Notes under the pieces: model-generated | What the model was told of the DNA's origin: nothing | What the model saw: only the letters and a program-made list of their open reading frames with translations | Databases searched by the model: none | Program-made: the position numbers and the translations under genes | Part shown: piece by piece, positions 43,001-55,576 of the stretch | Numbering within the stretch: position 1 is the stretch's first letter | Layout of the letters: every line of letters starts with the position of its first letter | Assembly: GCF_902459465.1 (NCBI RefSeq) | Contig: NC_047076.1 | Coordinates: forward strand, 10,672,146-10,736,145 | Source of the DNA: Asterias rubens | Taxonomy: Eukaryota > Echinodermata > Asteroidea > Forcipulatida > Asteriidae | Direction of reading: 5' to 3' | DNA length: 64,000 bases

Positions 43001-46000
43001 GCCCATGTATGTTTTGAATGTATGGTGGCGTGGCCGAGCGATATAGTGCATTGGGTTTAACGTCTAATGTTCTGATCAGAAGAGTGTAGGTTTCAGTCCT
43101 GGTCATAATACTAGTGTCCTTGAACAAGGCACTTAACAGGTTGATGTGGCCCAATCTGCAGCCAACCAGGCCAGAAACACAACTGTAAACCTCTTTATTA
43201 CTGACATGTGTACTGGGTTCTTTTACCAGCATGACACTTTAAAAGTAAGGTCCCATGACTTTATGTCCTATCCAAGGCACAAATCACTTGTAGTTTTAAG
43301 TGTCTTTCTCAAGGACACTTAGTACCTGAGGGAGAAAATTCAACTGAAATTGAAAAAAGAAAAAGAGATCAATACGAATAAACTTACATGGTCTCGTCAT
43401 CTCGATACTTGATTACTGCCCTCTCTTGGCCAGAGATTTCCTTCTCCTGGAAGTCAAAGTATTTCTCGAAGACCGAAGCGAAGCAATTGCGCTTCAACAG
43501 CGCCCCCTTTGCTGCGAAAGCAGCAACATCTTCAGGCAGGTTGTCCAGGTCATAAAGAAGGGAGACATTGTAGCCATCCTCTGTGTCAATGATCAGACCT
43601 TCGTATTCTCTCTGAAGCAACTGTTTGAAGGAAAAAAGAAATATTGATTCGTGTGGAAGGTGTCCACAATTGTCAACGACCTTTGCACGTGAAAATGTTG
43701 TAGCAAAAGTGCACGTTGAGTAGTCAACATTAGCAGCGTTTTTTCTCAGTACATCCCTCCAAGGGGTTAGTGACAAGAGGTATTGATACAGTGCACTGTA
43801 AGCCTGGGCGACTAATGAAATTTCCTACTCGACTAGTTGCCTCTCAAATAGTGGCGACTACAACACCAGTCGTGACTAATTTCTAATTCCCAAGACGCAT
43901 TGCAGCATATTGCTTCCGCAGGCGCAAAAGAGTAAAATTCACGCTGAAACGATTGAAGGATTGTGTCACTGATGTTTGTTTGTGTTCCGTAAGTAAATAA
44001 TGTTGTCGTGAAAAGTCGTGAGCAACTCAAATGGTTCACCAAGCAGGAAGTTGTAACTATTTTTGAAGTAGACTTTACAGCATGATTAACTGAGTTGAAA
44101 AGCAGTAGTCAAGACTTGACTAACCAATCAATAGTACCAGGCTCTGCGCTCTGCCCTTGGTATCAATGCTTTAGGAGACCTCATGTGGATAATAAATCTG
44201 CTTACCTCATCTGCTCCATGTTTTTGAAGGTCCTGGTAGAACTTGAGAGAAATGCTGATCCTCAACTTAGTTTTCTGCCCTTCAAAATTTGATATGTGGT
44301 ATGTGACTCCATCATAATCTGATGCATAAAAAAACATTGCATAATTACATTCATGTACATGTACATTTGTTGGTAAGTATAGTTTGAATATAAGTCTGTG
44401 TATACATGTACATCTACACCAATAATAATACTTGTCAAAGCCTTTTCAACATCTATACAAGGTGAGAAGACAATGAACTTGAAGACATTTCATTTTTGGA
44501 AGTGGGAGGAAAACCCCAGAGAATTGTTCCAGGGAAAACCAACAAAGTCAAGTAGGGACTGAAAAACCCAATCCACATAGTGCCTACATAATCCATAGGA
44601 TTCGAACCTGGGTCCCCAGAGGTGGAAGGCGAGGCAAGACACCACTATGCCAACCTGACTTTGCCAATTTGTTTTAAATAACAAACATGAAGCACAATGT
44701 GTATTTTGCTCAGAGTGCTTTGCAACAATTCTTAGTTGTGGGCGGGCCTGGTCAGCGCACCCACCGTGGCTGCAACGCTGTTTCACACTCACCTGCCATG
44801 ATGATGTCAGTGCTGTCTGCCTTACCCCTGTAAGATTAACGACAACAAAATTTTGTTTAACAATTATCTTTGTATTACTAAAATACAAGTTAATAACAAC
44901 TTGTTGTAATGTAGGCCTATATAGCGCTTGTAACAGTTAGAATATCTGAATCAAATATTACTTTGGTTTAAGGTCCACTGCGATTTGTTTAATCATTGAA
45001 AAAAAATAATAAGTTAGGTGTTATTTTTTTGCATAAAAATTATTTGCAATGACAATGTGCTAATATTATTATCAGTAACAATAATGATTTAATTATAAAT
45101 AATGTTATTATTAAATAATTTTTTTAAAAGGCATGTTGATTTGACCTATTTTTGAAGAGGTCTTACATTGTCATTGTTACTCCAACACTCAACTCAAATT
45201 CAAATACCAAGTCCAAGGTTTTGCCAATTAGATTAATAACTAATTTCATTATTTTACTTTCTATGCCTTAACTTCTTTCTATGTCTATGAATGTGAATCA
45301 CAAACAATTCGATTTTGAATATAACATTGTTATTAATTAACAAGTTTAAATTCTTAAAAAAACAAACAGTGTTTTTACATTACAATCAATTATCAATACA
45401 GCAACGCCATTGATGATTGTGTAGACTGTCATGACCTAGCCCACCTTGTTGAGCTGTTAATGGCTCCGCTTTTAATACGGTCTCATCACTGTCACCATTA
45501 CAGCCCACCTTTGATACATGTCTTAAACGCTAAGTTTTCAAAGGTCGCAAAATGCGTGGTAGTTTGATTGCAAATTTCTTCCATTTAAAAAAGTCCTATA
45601 CTACTCCAACATACCTCATTTTATTCCTTACATTTGTGGAATTACTATGACACATAACAGGGCTTAAATGATGACTTCGTCCAGATGTGATGATTTGAAA
45701 ATTGGTCCAAAAAATCGTGTACAAAAATTACATTTAACGTGACATGTTCTTGGGCGCCGCCATGTTTTAATGATTCTCCTCTTGTTGGACGTGAGAAGTC
45801 AGGGCACCAGGCAAATCTTGCAAGTCATGAATATCCAAGAGGTATTGTCACGTGACGCGGTATGGCTACACTGATTTATCAATTTGTGTGGTGTAAAAAA
45901 TAAATATGAATATGTATGAGGTGACGTTGCGCGGTGGTAGTTTCCAGATACAGCGCGTCGCTACGTCACCTTATACATATTCAGTTTTTACTATACATGC

Positions 46001-46874
46001 ACATTCTATAAGCCTAGCGATCATGACGTCACCTTATGGATATTCATGACTTGCAAGATTCGCCGGGCGCCCAAGATCAACAGGGAGGAGAATCATTAAA
46101 ACATGGCGGCGCCCAAGAACATGTCACGATAAATGTAATTTTTGTACACGATTTTTTGGACCAATTTTCAAATCATCACATCTGGAAAAAGTCATCATTA
46201 AGTAAGCCCTGTTATGTGTCATAGTAATTCCACAAATATAAGGAATAAAATGAGGTATGTTAGAGTAGTATAGGACTTTTTTAAATGGGAGAATTTTGCA
46301 TCAAACTACCACGCATTTTGCGACCTTTGAAGACTTATCGTTTAAGACATGTATCGAAGGTGGGCTGTAATGGTGACAGTGATGAGACCGATGTTAAAAG
46401 TGGAGCCATTAAAATTAACAGCTCAACAAGGAAGGTGGGCTAGTCATGACCGTACTGTCATTCTAAAGTTGTAATTAGCCAATGTTACATCTTCCATATA
46501 ATAATATATAGGGATAACTTTCCGTATGGCGCCACCACTTTTTCACTCATTTTTACAAAAAGGGTTATATCAATCAGGTAAATTAGATACTATATTATTT
46601 TATTTCGAATGAAAAAGTGGTGGCGCCATACGGAAACTTTTCCTAATATAGGCTGTAGAAACAATTTGGGTCCATAATTTGAGTCTCCATAATTTGAATG
46701 CTGCCATTAATGAAACGATAAAACTTATTGAAAATAATCACCTTGTCAATTCAGTTTTTATCACGTATTTAGTGCAACAGTCACAAACCAAAAAACTTAC
46801 CCGGCCTTAGCATTCTCAAATTTGGTTAGCAATGTTTCCTCTAATATTCTGTTCTTTATTTCCAGTAGAATCAT
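40091..46874 (-). CDS. ARPC2: Actin-related protein 2/3 complex subunit 2 (p34-Arc)
   Basis: Nine coding exons on the minus strand: 46801-46874, 44793-44827, 44206-44318, 43388-43620, 42872-42965, 42046-42172, 41468-41568, 40672-40772 and 40091-40115. All GT-AG, all phases consistent. They sum to 903 bases, giving 300 residues, the same length as human ARPC2. The start [15 protein letters not shown] and the blocks [65 protein letters not shown] and [21 protein letters not shown] match the family throughout. The final exon codes only [12 protein letters not shown]2 forms the structural core of Arp2/3 with ARPC4 and contacts the mother filament at actin branches. Intron 1 (44828-46800) contains a very large inverted repeat. 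Confidence 0.97.
41206..41374. mobile_element. Foldback element in an ARPC2 intron
   Basis: Left GGCCCTTTTCAAAACCACAG with TTTGGCTTTGG and AGGCT; right AGCCTGAGCCAAAGCCAAAG with GTGGTTTCAAAAAGGGCC. The 169-bp element is largely self-complementary. A half copy is at about 47053-47105 and a short trace at about 51086-51110. Confidence 0.7.
43022..43330 (+). mobile_element. tRNA-derived SINE in an ARPC2 intron
   Basis: GGTGGCGTGGCCGAGCGATA (box A), GTAGGTTTCAGTCC (degenerate box B), then TGTCCTTGAACAAGGCACTTA, the same body motif as the SINE at 10659. Opposite to ARPC2. Confidence 0.6.
44490..44685 (-). mobile_element. tRNA-derived SINE (minus strand) in an ARPC2 intron
   Basis: Minus sense: GTCAGGTTGGCATAGTGGTG (box A), CCTCGCCTTCCACCTCTGGG, GGTTCGAATCC (box B), and a body ending CTCTGGGGTTTTCCTCCCAC. 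Same family as 30355-30512. Confidence 0.7.
45424..46459. repeat. Large inverted repeat, arms about 430-450 bp, in ARPC2 intron 1
   Basis: Left arm about 45424-45868 and right arm about 46010-46459 are reverse complements at roughly 90% by eye. Examples: CATGACCTAGCCCACCTTG against the inverse of AAGGTGGGCTAGTCATG, and TTCTTGGGCGCCGCCATG against CATGGCGGCGCCCAAGAA. The ~140-bp centre has its own small inverted pair (GAATATGTATGAGGTGACG / CGTCACCTTATACATATTC). No transposase frame and no clear target duplication. Confidence 0.85.
46504..46652. mobile_element. Short foldback element with GTATGGCGCCACCAC arms
   Basis: TTTCCGTATGGCGCCACCAC (46519-46538) and its inverse GTGGTGGCGCCATACGGAAA (46617-46636) flank a ~75-bp AT-rich centre. 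Outer bases (TATATAGG / CCTAATATA) also pair. It lies beside the large inverted repeat in the same intron. Confidence 0.8.
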
Positions 46875-46920
46875 CTTTGGTTATGTGGTGAGGTTTCCCT
46901 GTCAAAGTAGAACAATTAGA
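46875..46920 (-). other. 5' UTR segment of ARPC2
   Basis: In the minus sense CTACTTTGACAG is a plausible acceptor ending at 46899, followed by 24 bases of leader and the ATG. A non-coding first exon would then lie further upstream, between here and about 47600. Confidence 0.45.
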
Positions 46921-48145
46921 TGTGACAATTTTCTCGTCTTTTGAGGAAAACTTCCCGGGACCTGTTTGCACCACTCCCCGAGACTACCGGAAGGAGGAAA
47001 TGATTTGACATGGACGACTTCGACAAAAAGAGGGCGTGCTTCAAACGTCGGCCCTTTTCGAAATTACGGCTTCGACTGTGGGTTCGGCTTAAGGCTTTAG
47101 CTTTGCACTGTGTATGTGTTTTGAAAAACAAATTGTGCAAGCTTTGCATTGGGTTGGTCCTTGCTCTATACTATGGTTAAGGAATAATCACAACTTTATT
47201 TTACCCATACACCGATTGTTAGAACTGTAAACTCAGTAGTTTCATGAGCTCTGCGAAAAAAAATCACTGGTAGATTACTCACAGGTGGGATTCGCACCCG
47301 AGAAACAAAAAGTCATAATTAATTTATTTTATTAAAACTTTAGAACTTACACAAAGTAGGTTGTGACTTTAAGCACCTCATTTTGGTGGATTTTGGCGCC
47401 CTATAAATATTCTTCATTCGTGTTATTATTTTAAACTGAATAATGCTAGCTAAAAAAATCATCCCAACTTCAATTTAGCGCCCGCCACTCGATTGTGGCC
47501 TCCATTGATACAGCTGTGAGAAGACCTGTCTCCCTAAACGATTGCACCGACCATGTGCAACAACACACACGCCCCCTAAATCGTGGTTGACCTTTGTGCC
47601 ACCTGCTGCCACTTAACCCAGCCAACTGTGTCCGTTGTTTACATTATTACCGAACCTGTTGATTTCCTGTACCCTTACGCAGTACTGTTGTACAGTATAC
47701 AGAGCAAGTTCAGCATGATGTTTGTTTTATCAGAGTTTGCACACCCGGAAATAATGTTCTGCAAGTAAACGTACACAAACGTCTTATGCTTATCAACAGT
47801 GCTCAGCTGAAGAACTGGTCTAGGCATGGTTCAGGGATTCCAGTAGGCCTGCTAAACTTGAACCACCAGTTTTGGTTGTACACTCAGCAGTTGGGAAAAG
47901 TTTACACAACGATCGAAGTTGTTGGCCTGGTTGTTGTACTGCTCTTTTACCTCCATGGTTGTATCAACCACAAGTACAATACACCGATTATAATCTGCCC
48001 ACTCGAAGGTCGAGTGTCGAGATATTAATGTTTCACTGTACACTGATTATTACTCCCAATCAATGACTGCAATAAAGCCACAAGAGAGTGAACTCTAACC
48101 CTGTGATACGAGGAGCTCTCTGAGCCTGGGACTAATGGGAGGAAC
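46921..48145. promoter_or_regulatory. Shared upstream region between ARPC2 (minus) and the SH3BP5 gene (plus)
   Basis: The two genes are head to head, with about 1.27 kb between start codons. The interval holds a half copy of a foldback element (about 47053-47105) and no coding sequence I can support. Both promoters and any 5' UTR exons must lie here. No TATA box or other diagnostic site stands out. Confidence 0.45.
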
Positions 48146-51100
48146 ATGGCTGAGACAGAGCAACAAGGTGCCCGGTTAGATCCAAGAATAAAGGTAATTG
48201 GTTTACTAATAAGTTTATAACATACTGTACAGGTAGGTGTCTATTATTTTGCTGGAATCAAAACGAAACGGTAACCCTACTGTACGTGTGTTTTAAAGTT
48301 TCTTGTTTTCCATTTGTTTGCCAACTTTTAATAATTCACTTGATTTACTAGACATGAATGGTAGAACACCAGTATTATTTGGGTTTGTGAATAAGTATTT
48401 TTGTCGGGGAAAGGAATAATGGGTTATAAAAAACGCTTTGTATAAGTTTTTATTTCAATTAAATTAATTATTACAAGTCGTAGGCCCGTCTTTTCAGGCG
48501 CGTTGTATTTTTTGTTTCAAACATCAGTTAAATTCTTAGAAAATTAATATAGTTCCAAATCATGTTGACATGGTAACAGTGAATGATGACTATTTAGTTG
48601 TCGTCATATCCTACTTGATCAAGCTGATTGTTTTACTCACAGTATCTATTATTGGGGAAATGGTTCACACACTGCGGAAGTCTAAAGAATATCCACATTA
48701 TTATAGGCATCTGAAAGCACTCAGTTGTATTATGCAAAACATTTAGGATGGTTTTTCGTTCTTTAATTATTTTCTTGCATATTCGATGACAACAATGAGC
48801 CCAACTTTTCACAGGTTTGTTATTTTATGTTTATGTTGGGATCTAATTCTACCTCCATGGATACACCAAGTGAGGATGCCGGTCTTTGACAATAATTACC
48901 AAAGTAGACCAACCTCTAAAGACTTCCCTAATTATTACAAAACCTAGTCACACTGTGCTTATTCTATGAACAGTTTTTACTGTTTCGATTGCAAGGAATT
49001 GCTGAATTTTAACTTCCCCCAAGAATTAACAAAAGGTTCATGATCTTAATCAGTCAAATTCACACCGATAGCTGTAACCCTTCTTCCATGCTGGTACCAT
49101 GCTAAACTTAGTTTTGTAGAAATTAAAGTGGTTTTGATGTGTGAGAATATTGACAAGATGCAGATTGTGTTAAGTAAAGTTGCACCTAGAACAATGCAGC
49201 ATTGTTCCAACTGGTTTAGTCCAAGCTGAGCTTAACAAAAAGCACCGATTTTTTTAAACTTTCAAACCCCCGCCCAACGTGCATCTAACTATAGGTCAGG
49301 GATGACGAACAAACAAATCGTTGATTATAAGGGTTGCTCCCCCATTGTCAATGTCACAACGTAATGTAAATTTTTGACAATCGAAACTTGTGGTTTGAGT
49401 AAATGACCTCTCTGTAATAAAAACCATTGTTTTAGAATTGATAGCATTAATTATCCAGACAGGAATTTCCGACTTTGACTGTCAGCAGACCGAGGCCAAA
49501 CTCCACTAGATTCGGTAGATGGGCATGCACAGGGCATTGACAACAAAACTCCGGGCTTGATCAAATCCGCCATCTTGATTAGGTGCAGAATGTTTGGGTA
49601 CCCGGTCCGGGCCAGCAGATAATGGTTGCCACAAAAAAGAAAAAAAAGAAGAACAAAAATGATCTTGATAAAATAAGACTCAGACCCCTTCCACTGACGT
49701 CCCACGCAACCCATCTGCAATTTGTTAGTTACCCATTAGGCCTAATCTCCATAATTTCGATTATTCGATGAGGGAGCTACCACCGTGGCAATAAAATTAC
49801 TTATGGTTTTATTTCTGTGTTTAGGGTGAGCTAGATAAATTGAACAGCACCTCGGAAGAGATTAACAGTCTGGAGAAGGAACTGGATGTGAGTGTTTTAA
49901 AGAAAGAAGAACTACATACAGATTATGACACGGAATGCTTTGCTTGATGATCTTTCATTGTGCGCGAAATTATACCCCGATGATCATTTTACTTCCATGT
50001 GCTGAAAAGACGGGAGAACTTTATGAAATTAACAAAATTTACATTCGTTTCCCCCCAAAAAGAATACCTGCCTAATGAACTATACTGCAAAGTGTTATTT
50101 AAAAAAAAAATGCCTAATTTTTTTAATTTTTTTTCTTTCTACAACATTGTCTTCACTTTTGTTTGACCATAACTATCTGAAAATTACAGGATGCCAGACA
50201 ACAGTTTCGGGTAACTTTGACGGAGTCGTCTTACAAGTTGAACGAAGCCGCCAAGCGATGTGGCAAGGCCGTAAAAAAAGCCAAGTCGTATCATGAAGCT
50301 CGAATAAAGGCACATAAGGTAGGAGGGTTATAGTGAACATGTCAATCGGTACTACTGTATGATTTCCGGTGATAGGGCCTACATTTCGGCAGGCTGTAAC
50401 ATAAGAAAGATTCACACTATGGTCCACTATTTTATTTCATTGTCAATTAAGCACAATATTTGTTTTCTATCTTCCAAAAAATATTCCAATCTGAAAACTT
50501 ACTTAATGATTAAAAATCCTCCAGTGAAATATTTTTCAGTCTGAAACGAAGCCGAGAAACCATTTGGACACCCACCACGTAATGTTTTGCTTATTTCGAT
50601 TGCTATATTCAAAATAAGCCTTACATGAACAGTTTGGGCAATTACAAATAGGCCTACATTAGGCCCAAACTCAAAATATTTCAAAGCTTTTAAAAGTAAA
50701 AAATGCAAATAAAAAAAGAGGGACCATCCTCTCTATTTGCGAGTCGGGCGCCACAACCTTCCGGTAACACCTTTGGTAGGTTGTAAGGTATAGGGGTGTC
50801 AAAACAACCCTTGCTTGAAGAGCAGCTTTATACTATTTTATGGAGAAACTATTTGTTTGATATTGTAATGATGAAGGCACAAGAGAAGGTGCAAGAGGCA
50901 GCACACACGTACCAAAGAGCCGTCGGGATGTTCCAAGCAGCCAAAGAGACGATCACGATCGCTGAGGAGACATCAATGCAGGGAAGGAAGAAACGAGATT
51001 TCGACTCGGCCCTGCAGGAGATGCTGAACCATGCCACACTCAAGGTGGGTTGTGGTCTAAGTGTAGCAACTTACGAAAACAAGAAAGGCCCTTTTTCAAA

Positions 51101-54100
51101 ATTAAGGATTCACTTTTGTTTTCTTGTCGAAGCGATAGCTCAGTCAGCCATTCAGTAAGGAGAGGGACAGCGAGTTTCACGACATCTATATCTCAAACAA
51201 ATTGCTGGCTTTACGGCACACTGTAACGGCGCCGATAACCATATTTGGTTCAGTTTGAGGGGAACAACTGGGTGCACCATTTTTACTAGGAGTACTTCTA
51301 GCCAAGTTTCCGTTTGCCCCTTTTGAAGCCCCATTTCGGCGCCCTTTTTAAAGCCTATTTCCGGCGCCTTTTTATGCAATTATTTATAAAGATAATCTGG
51401 CGTAAAAACAAATAGGCCATATTTGTTTGTTTTATTTATTAAATAAAACAAACAAATTATATATACCCTCACATATTCCCCTGTGTGAAGAGAAGCAGTT
51501 GTAGCTGAGTGTTGTGCCCAATGATACAAGTGTCATGACCGGGATTCGAACCCACACCCCGAGGAGTCACCAGACAGAGTCCAATGCACTAAAGCCACAT
51601 TGATATGAACTAGTTTTTTAATAGCTGGAATTGGTCGGTTCAAAAATGCACTTTACGCACTGCACCCAAAAAGTTTCTTGGTGTTTGTTTTTGTGTACCA
51701 GCTCAACTCAGCCGAGCATGAGAAGCTTCGAGGACAGAAGGAGCATGCGCAGTTGTCGCAGGCATACGAACGGTCACAGGTCAAAGTTGAGCAGCTGGGG
51801 AAGAAACTTCGCAAGAGCATCGGAAAGTCGGCGTAAGTATATGTGCATCTGGAAAATATATCTGAAGTTATGAACCAAATCCGCTAGGGCAAAGCAAGTA
51901 TAATGGAAAAGGTCTCCATCAGTATCAAGGCATGGCCTTAAAACCAATTAGGGTATGGCTTGATGATTAGAGGACATACAAGGTTCATGGTCATGTACAG
52001 CTTACAAGTAGTTTCGGTAAAACTGCAGCCAGAGATACAGTCGGTACCGCCCCCTCCCCCCCGCAACCTCGCTAAATGTGGATAGGTTCCATGTTCTTGT
52101 GAAAATACCGTGATTATAAATATGATTTCTCAGCAGGTTGACACTGTATCTGCAGTCATCTGAAACTTCCACAAGTTCCTTTACTATATCTTTCTGCATA
52201 ATTTTGCCTCAAATCAGAATTACTTTTACAAAACCCAATCTACGAACCTGCCTTTAGGCCAAATAAAATATTTAAAAAACATACTTAGCGTCCTGCCTTT
52301 TTGGAAAAAGGAAGGAAGAACCCCCCGGTTTTTTTTTACTGGCCGCCTGACCGGCTCGGCTATTTTCCAAAATTTATTTGATTTCGTCTGAGATCGTTAA
52401 AATGTATCTTAATTTTTTTTTGGAAAAGAGAAGGGAAAGAGAAGGGAAACAAAATGGCGGCCTCTTAAATAATATATTCCTTTTCCAGAGCATACTACGA
52501 TCTGAGAGACGCTTTCTACTCCCGCCTAGAAAACCTAAAAGACTCGGTGGATAAACTTCAGAAGATGCTAGCCAAGAGCAAGAAGCGGTACCGGGAGGCA
52601 CTACGGAACCTCGAGATGATCTCGGAAGACATTCACCACAGCAGACGGCAACAGTCGGATGCTGCTCCAACCCTACAGGAGAGAAGTTCAGGGGTTGGGG
52701 CTGAAAGTGATCAGATCGGACCCAAAAGAGGGAGCGATCAGGACGAAGAAGAAGAGGGGAACTTGGAAAAAGGTAAAGCTTTGAGCGTGTGGGAGAGGGA
52801 CAATTTAAAGGCACCGGACACTATTACTAATACTCAAAATAGTTGTTGACTTATCTTGGTGTTGCACAACTCGGCATGAATATCAAACACAATGTTTGTT
52901 GGTTCGGTGCCTAAACAGCATCGAAATGAATTAATAACCAAACATGGGAGAAAAATCAAATGGTCCTCAATGGGAAATGTGTTCTCAAATTTGCGATAAC
53001 TTTATCTTTAACTTGCGGTTCTGAAAAAAAAAAAACAACAACAGCTGACTAGCACGTTCTGCTGTAGTCGTTTTAAAGAGTGCTCTCCCACCAGCAAGTG
53101 TTTTCTGTACATGTACACCAAAAATGCTACAGTCGTCTTTTCAATGGGGATTTTGTTGTTCTTTTTTAATCAATTCTTAAAAGGGAATCCTTAAAAAAAA
53201 ATCAGGAATTTTCAAGGACAGCAATTTTATACTAGCGAAAATAATTGCCTCCCGTCAATGCAACTTTCCACTCATCTGTTTAATTGTTTATCTGATTTAT
53301 TCCAGTGGCCGACCTCGACACCAACGAAAACTCGATTCGTACACACCCCTTCTCTAATCCATCACAAGGAGGAAACTCATTTCGTTCAGCATCTTTCTCT
53401 AACTCGAATCGTACATCATCCTTCTCTGATCCAGGAGGAAACTCGATTCGCTCATCCTCATTCTCATATTCGTTTCGTACATCATCCTTCTCTAGCCCCA
53501 TAGCATCAGGAGGAATCGATGAAGCTGAAGATCCGACCTCTTCGTACTCGACGTCCCCCGAGGATGACGTGCCCCAGTCCCCCTTACTGACCGAGCACGG
53601 TCTGCCAACCCTACGCCGAGAAGATAGCATGAACGACCCAGACTTCTACAGCTCAGAGAAAGCCATTGCCAAACTGCCCGGCTTACTTCCAGAGGACCAA
53701 GAACTGATCGAGGCAACTTGCAGAGGATACAAATCTTTCGATGCTGAACTGACCGAAGAGGAGGTGACAGTGCTAGGGAAAGGCGCATCAGGACCCCCGG
53801 TAATCGTGGTCGAATCCCCGGAGGGAGTCATAGGCGAGCCGGTGGAAGACGAAATTGAAGAAGTTGAAGTTTACGAACCGGAAGAAATCGAAATGTCCGA
53901 GTTGCAAAATGTTGAAAGCGGTTCAAACGAGGGTGGTGACTTTTCCGTGGCGGAAAGCAGTGTTGAAGTCATAACCATTGAGCAGGAGACACGACTTAAT
54001 GGTGTCATTGATGACATATCACCCGAGCAAAGCGAGGGCGAAATATCCGATGAGGAAAATGCTGGTCAAGATACACCTACAGAAAAACACTCTGCTGTAA

Positions 54101-54453
54101 ACTCAGAGCCGGTCTCTCTCGACGAATCTCACATCAGTGTTGTCAACAACCAAGAAGATCAGGACGACCATAGACAGAGAGCACCATCAGTAGGAGTTAA
54201 GAAACAAATCCAAGAAGATTTTGATTTTTCAGATCCCCTACCGACAAGTCCAATTCAGCAAATTCAAGCAGCTGAACTAGAAAGGCCTGGTTCCCCTGCT
54301 CTTTTCCGCTACCGCGCAGACAAACACACAGAAGACGTCCACGAACCAGACGACACAATGGCGATTAACACATCACTACCCATCATTCCAGTCGATGACG
54401 TAGTTATAACATCAGCCAATGAGAATCAGAATTGTGATGAAGCCGAATGTTGA
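48146..54453 (+). CDS. SH3BP5: SH3 domain-binding protein 5 family (SAB; RAB11 exchange factor family)
   Basis: Seven plus-strand coding exons: 48146-48193, 49825-49887, 50190-50318, 50877-51044, 51702-51832, 52489-52772 and 53306-54453. All GT-AG, phases consistent, giving 656 residues. Start MAETEQQGARLDPRIKGELDKLN, then long helical coiled coils through about residue 260 with family motifs SEEINSLEKEL, SSYKLNEAAKRCG, DSALQEMLNHATLK, KLRKSIGKSA and RYREALRNLEMISEDIH. Vertebrate SH3BP5 and SH3BP5L bind BTK and JNK and act as RAB11 GEFs through this coiled coil. The last exon adds a 382-residue acidic, Ser-rich, probably disordered tail. It begins with a degenerate (N-S-I/F-R-[TS]-x-x-F-S) repeat and continues with Glu-rich segments. 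Human SH3BP5 is 455 residues, so the tail is long. The acceptor of exon 4 has a weak pyrimidine tract. A possible AATAAA is at 54468, unusually close to the stop. Confidence 0.93.
48715..48912. repeat. Truncated TTAA-type MITE in SH3BP5 intron 1
   Basis: Contains CGATGACAACAATGAGCCCA, TTTTCACAGGTTTGTTATTT and CTTTGACAATAATTACCAAAG, matching one end of the MITE family at 12204 and 62356. The other end is lost. Confidence 0.5.
51485..51605 (-). mobile_element. tRNA-derived SINE fragment in SH3BP5 intron 4
   Basis: Minus sense: TGGCTTTAGTGCATTGGACT (box A degenerate), GGGTTCGAATCCCGGTCATGA (box B), then ACTTGTATCATTGGGCACAA. The body is truncated. Confidence 0.55.
52805..52855 (+). repeat. Short MITE fragment
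   Basis: TTTAAAGGCACCGGACACTATTA, the end of the family seen complete at the left of 62356. It lies just inside SH3BP5 intron 6. Confidence 0.5.
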
Positions 54454-54529
54454 AGCAGCCGGTAGTGAATAAAAAATCAACACAGATTTTCAAACTTGTG
54501 ATTTATATTCTGATGACAAACTTATCTAC

Positions 54530-54640
54530 TCTGCGGTAATAGAGTTTAGCAAGACAAAGAATATACTCTACCCAGAAAGTAGATAATAATTATACACATG
54601 GTGTTACCGTAAATACATTGATACCTCACCATGCATTGCC
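54530..54640 (+). repeat. Copy of the CTACTCCGCGGTAG repeat family
   Basis: CTACTCTGCGGTAATAGAGT, then AAAGTAGATAAT and CACATGGTGTTACCGTAAA, then TGATACCTCACCATGC; compare 13822-13980. Diverged. Confidence 0.5.
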
Positions 54641-55576
54641 TCCAATCCCATTGACAAACTTATCATTATAATATTGCTGTTTTGTAGCTCAGCTGATACA
54701 CAAACCTTTCTAACATGTCATGTTCGGAAGTAAGAGTATTAATGAATAGCCTAGACCAGCGTGGGTCGAGGTGGTATGGGCCTGATATTAAGTTTGACAG
54801 TTCACCCACAATATCCTGCTGGAATTGCTCTTGTCTGCCCAAAAATTAACAATAATAAGCAAAATTACCTTATGATGATTATGTGTTGATGTATTTATTA
54901 TAATTAATTAATCAACCGAACATTTATACTATAACAATGTTTTTAATACCAATTACTTAATATCATGTGGTACCATACATGTCATTACATAAATTAATTA
55001 ATATCACATTATTTTGACACATTTGGACGAAACCTAAAACTGAATTGACACTATTCTTACTAGTAGTACATAGTCATCAAGTGATGTCATCATGACGTTT
55101 TGGTCAAATGATAACCATAGAGGTGGGGTTATCATGGAGATAGAACAATTGATATCAAAGGTATTAATTTTGATAGTTATGAATTTAGAGTCAATGATTG
55201 TAAACAATTTTAAAACAATTTGAACTCGCCCGTGAAAAGCTCAACAGCATGCACTTCGTCAGTACAAACTGCACGAAATATAAATACAGTTTCGTCTACA
55301 ATGGCAAACTATTAAGGGAATGTACAACATTCATGTCCCCTGATAAAAGACTCAACAATTTACGTGGGAAATGTCATCAAAATGTGCATGCAACACTTAC
55401 AAAAACGTCATTTCTTCATTTAAAAAGAACAACTAACATTGCAAGGACTACGAATTATCAGGATGGCATGGTCTGTATACATCAAGCATTATTACAAATA
55501 GGAGAACGTCGGATTTGAAATAATGATAATTTGCAGAGTTTAATACTTCATCAAATGCCATTGCCGAAACAGTTAA

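Noticed and set aside
43783-43880. Possible hAT-like end (GCCTGGGCGACTAATGAA, then GACTAGTTGCC) in an ARPC2 intron
   Set aside because: No matching opposite end or target duplication found nearby, so not supported as an element.
49451-49720. Minus-strand 89-codon frame with a hydrophobic segment in SH3BP5 intron 1
   Set aside because: The hydrophobic stretch comes from a poly-AAG/AAA run on the plus strand. No homology and no splice signals.
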